Both the position numbers and the translations under genes were made by a program. The notes beneath the pieces were generated by a model. It was not told where the DNA came from. It did not search any database and saw only the letters and a list, made by a program, of their open reading frames with translations. Below, one piece after another: positions 5,731 through 5,781 of a DNA stretch of 5,781 nt; within the stretch, counting starts at the first letter, position 1, and every line of letters starts with the position of its first letter. Source of the DNA: Merdicola sp048393175 (GTDB taxonomy: Bacteria > Bacillota > Clostridia > TANB77 > CAG-508); assembly GCA_048393175.1 (NCBI GenBank), contig DBFJJM010000022.1, forward strand, positions 1-5,781, written 5' to 3'.

Positions 5731-5781
5731 TTATTTCTCTCCTTTTCTTCTTCTTTCCTACGCAACAAAAAAATTAGTTTA

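Overview
This window looks like ordinary chromosome from a low-GC Firmicute, most likely a member of Clostridia. The evidence is strong AT bias (judged by eye, not counted), GGAGG-type ribosome binding sites, TATAAT promoters with 17-base spacers, U-tract terminators, a ribonuclease J, and a 550-residue glutamyl-tRNA synthetase of the long form I associate with Clostridia. No species can be named from the sequence. All recognisable genes are on the minus strand, so transcription runs from high to low coordinates.

Layout in order of transcription. Ribonuclease J (5730 to 3925) has an intact metallo-beta-lactamase/beta-CASP active site and a basic N-terminal tail, and ends at a very strong terminator. 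Next comes about 0.8 kb of poorly conserved, AT-rich DNA (about 3880 to 3100). It holds a 138-codon winged-helix ORF that I read as the C-terminal remnant of an AlbA_2/HATPase_c_4 (RecG-like) ATP-binding regulator, together with several short dyads and a repeated heptamer. The glutamyl-tRNA synthetase gene gltX (2964 to 1312) follows, with its own near-consensus promoter and terminator. Last is an MscS-family mechanosensitive channel (1189 to 101), with an extended -10 promoter and its own terminator. The first few bases may contain the promoter and first five codons of another gene that leaves the window.

The three intact genes are separate transcription units serving RNA decay and processing, tRNA charging, and osmotic protection. 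I see no functional link between them beyond being housekeeping genes on one strand. Their terminators share a feature: each stem has a position that pairs only as G-U in the minus-strand RNA and is mismatched in the plus-strand RNA, which independently confirms direction.

I did not find a convincing new biological system. The most informative accessory feature is the decayed AlbA_2 regulator and the dyad-rich DNA around it. No CRISPR array, tRNA, rRNA, intact insertion sequence, T-box or other riboswitch was seen.
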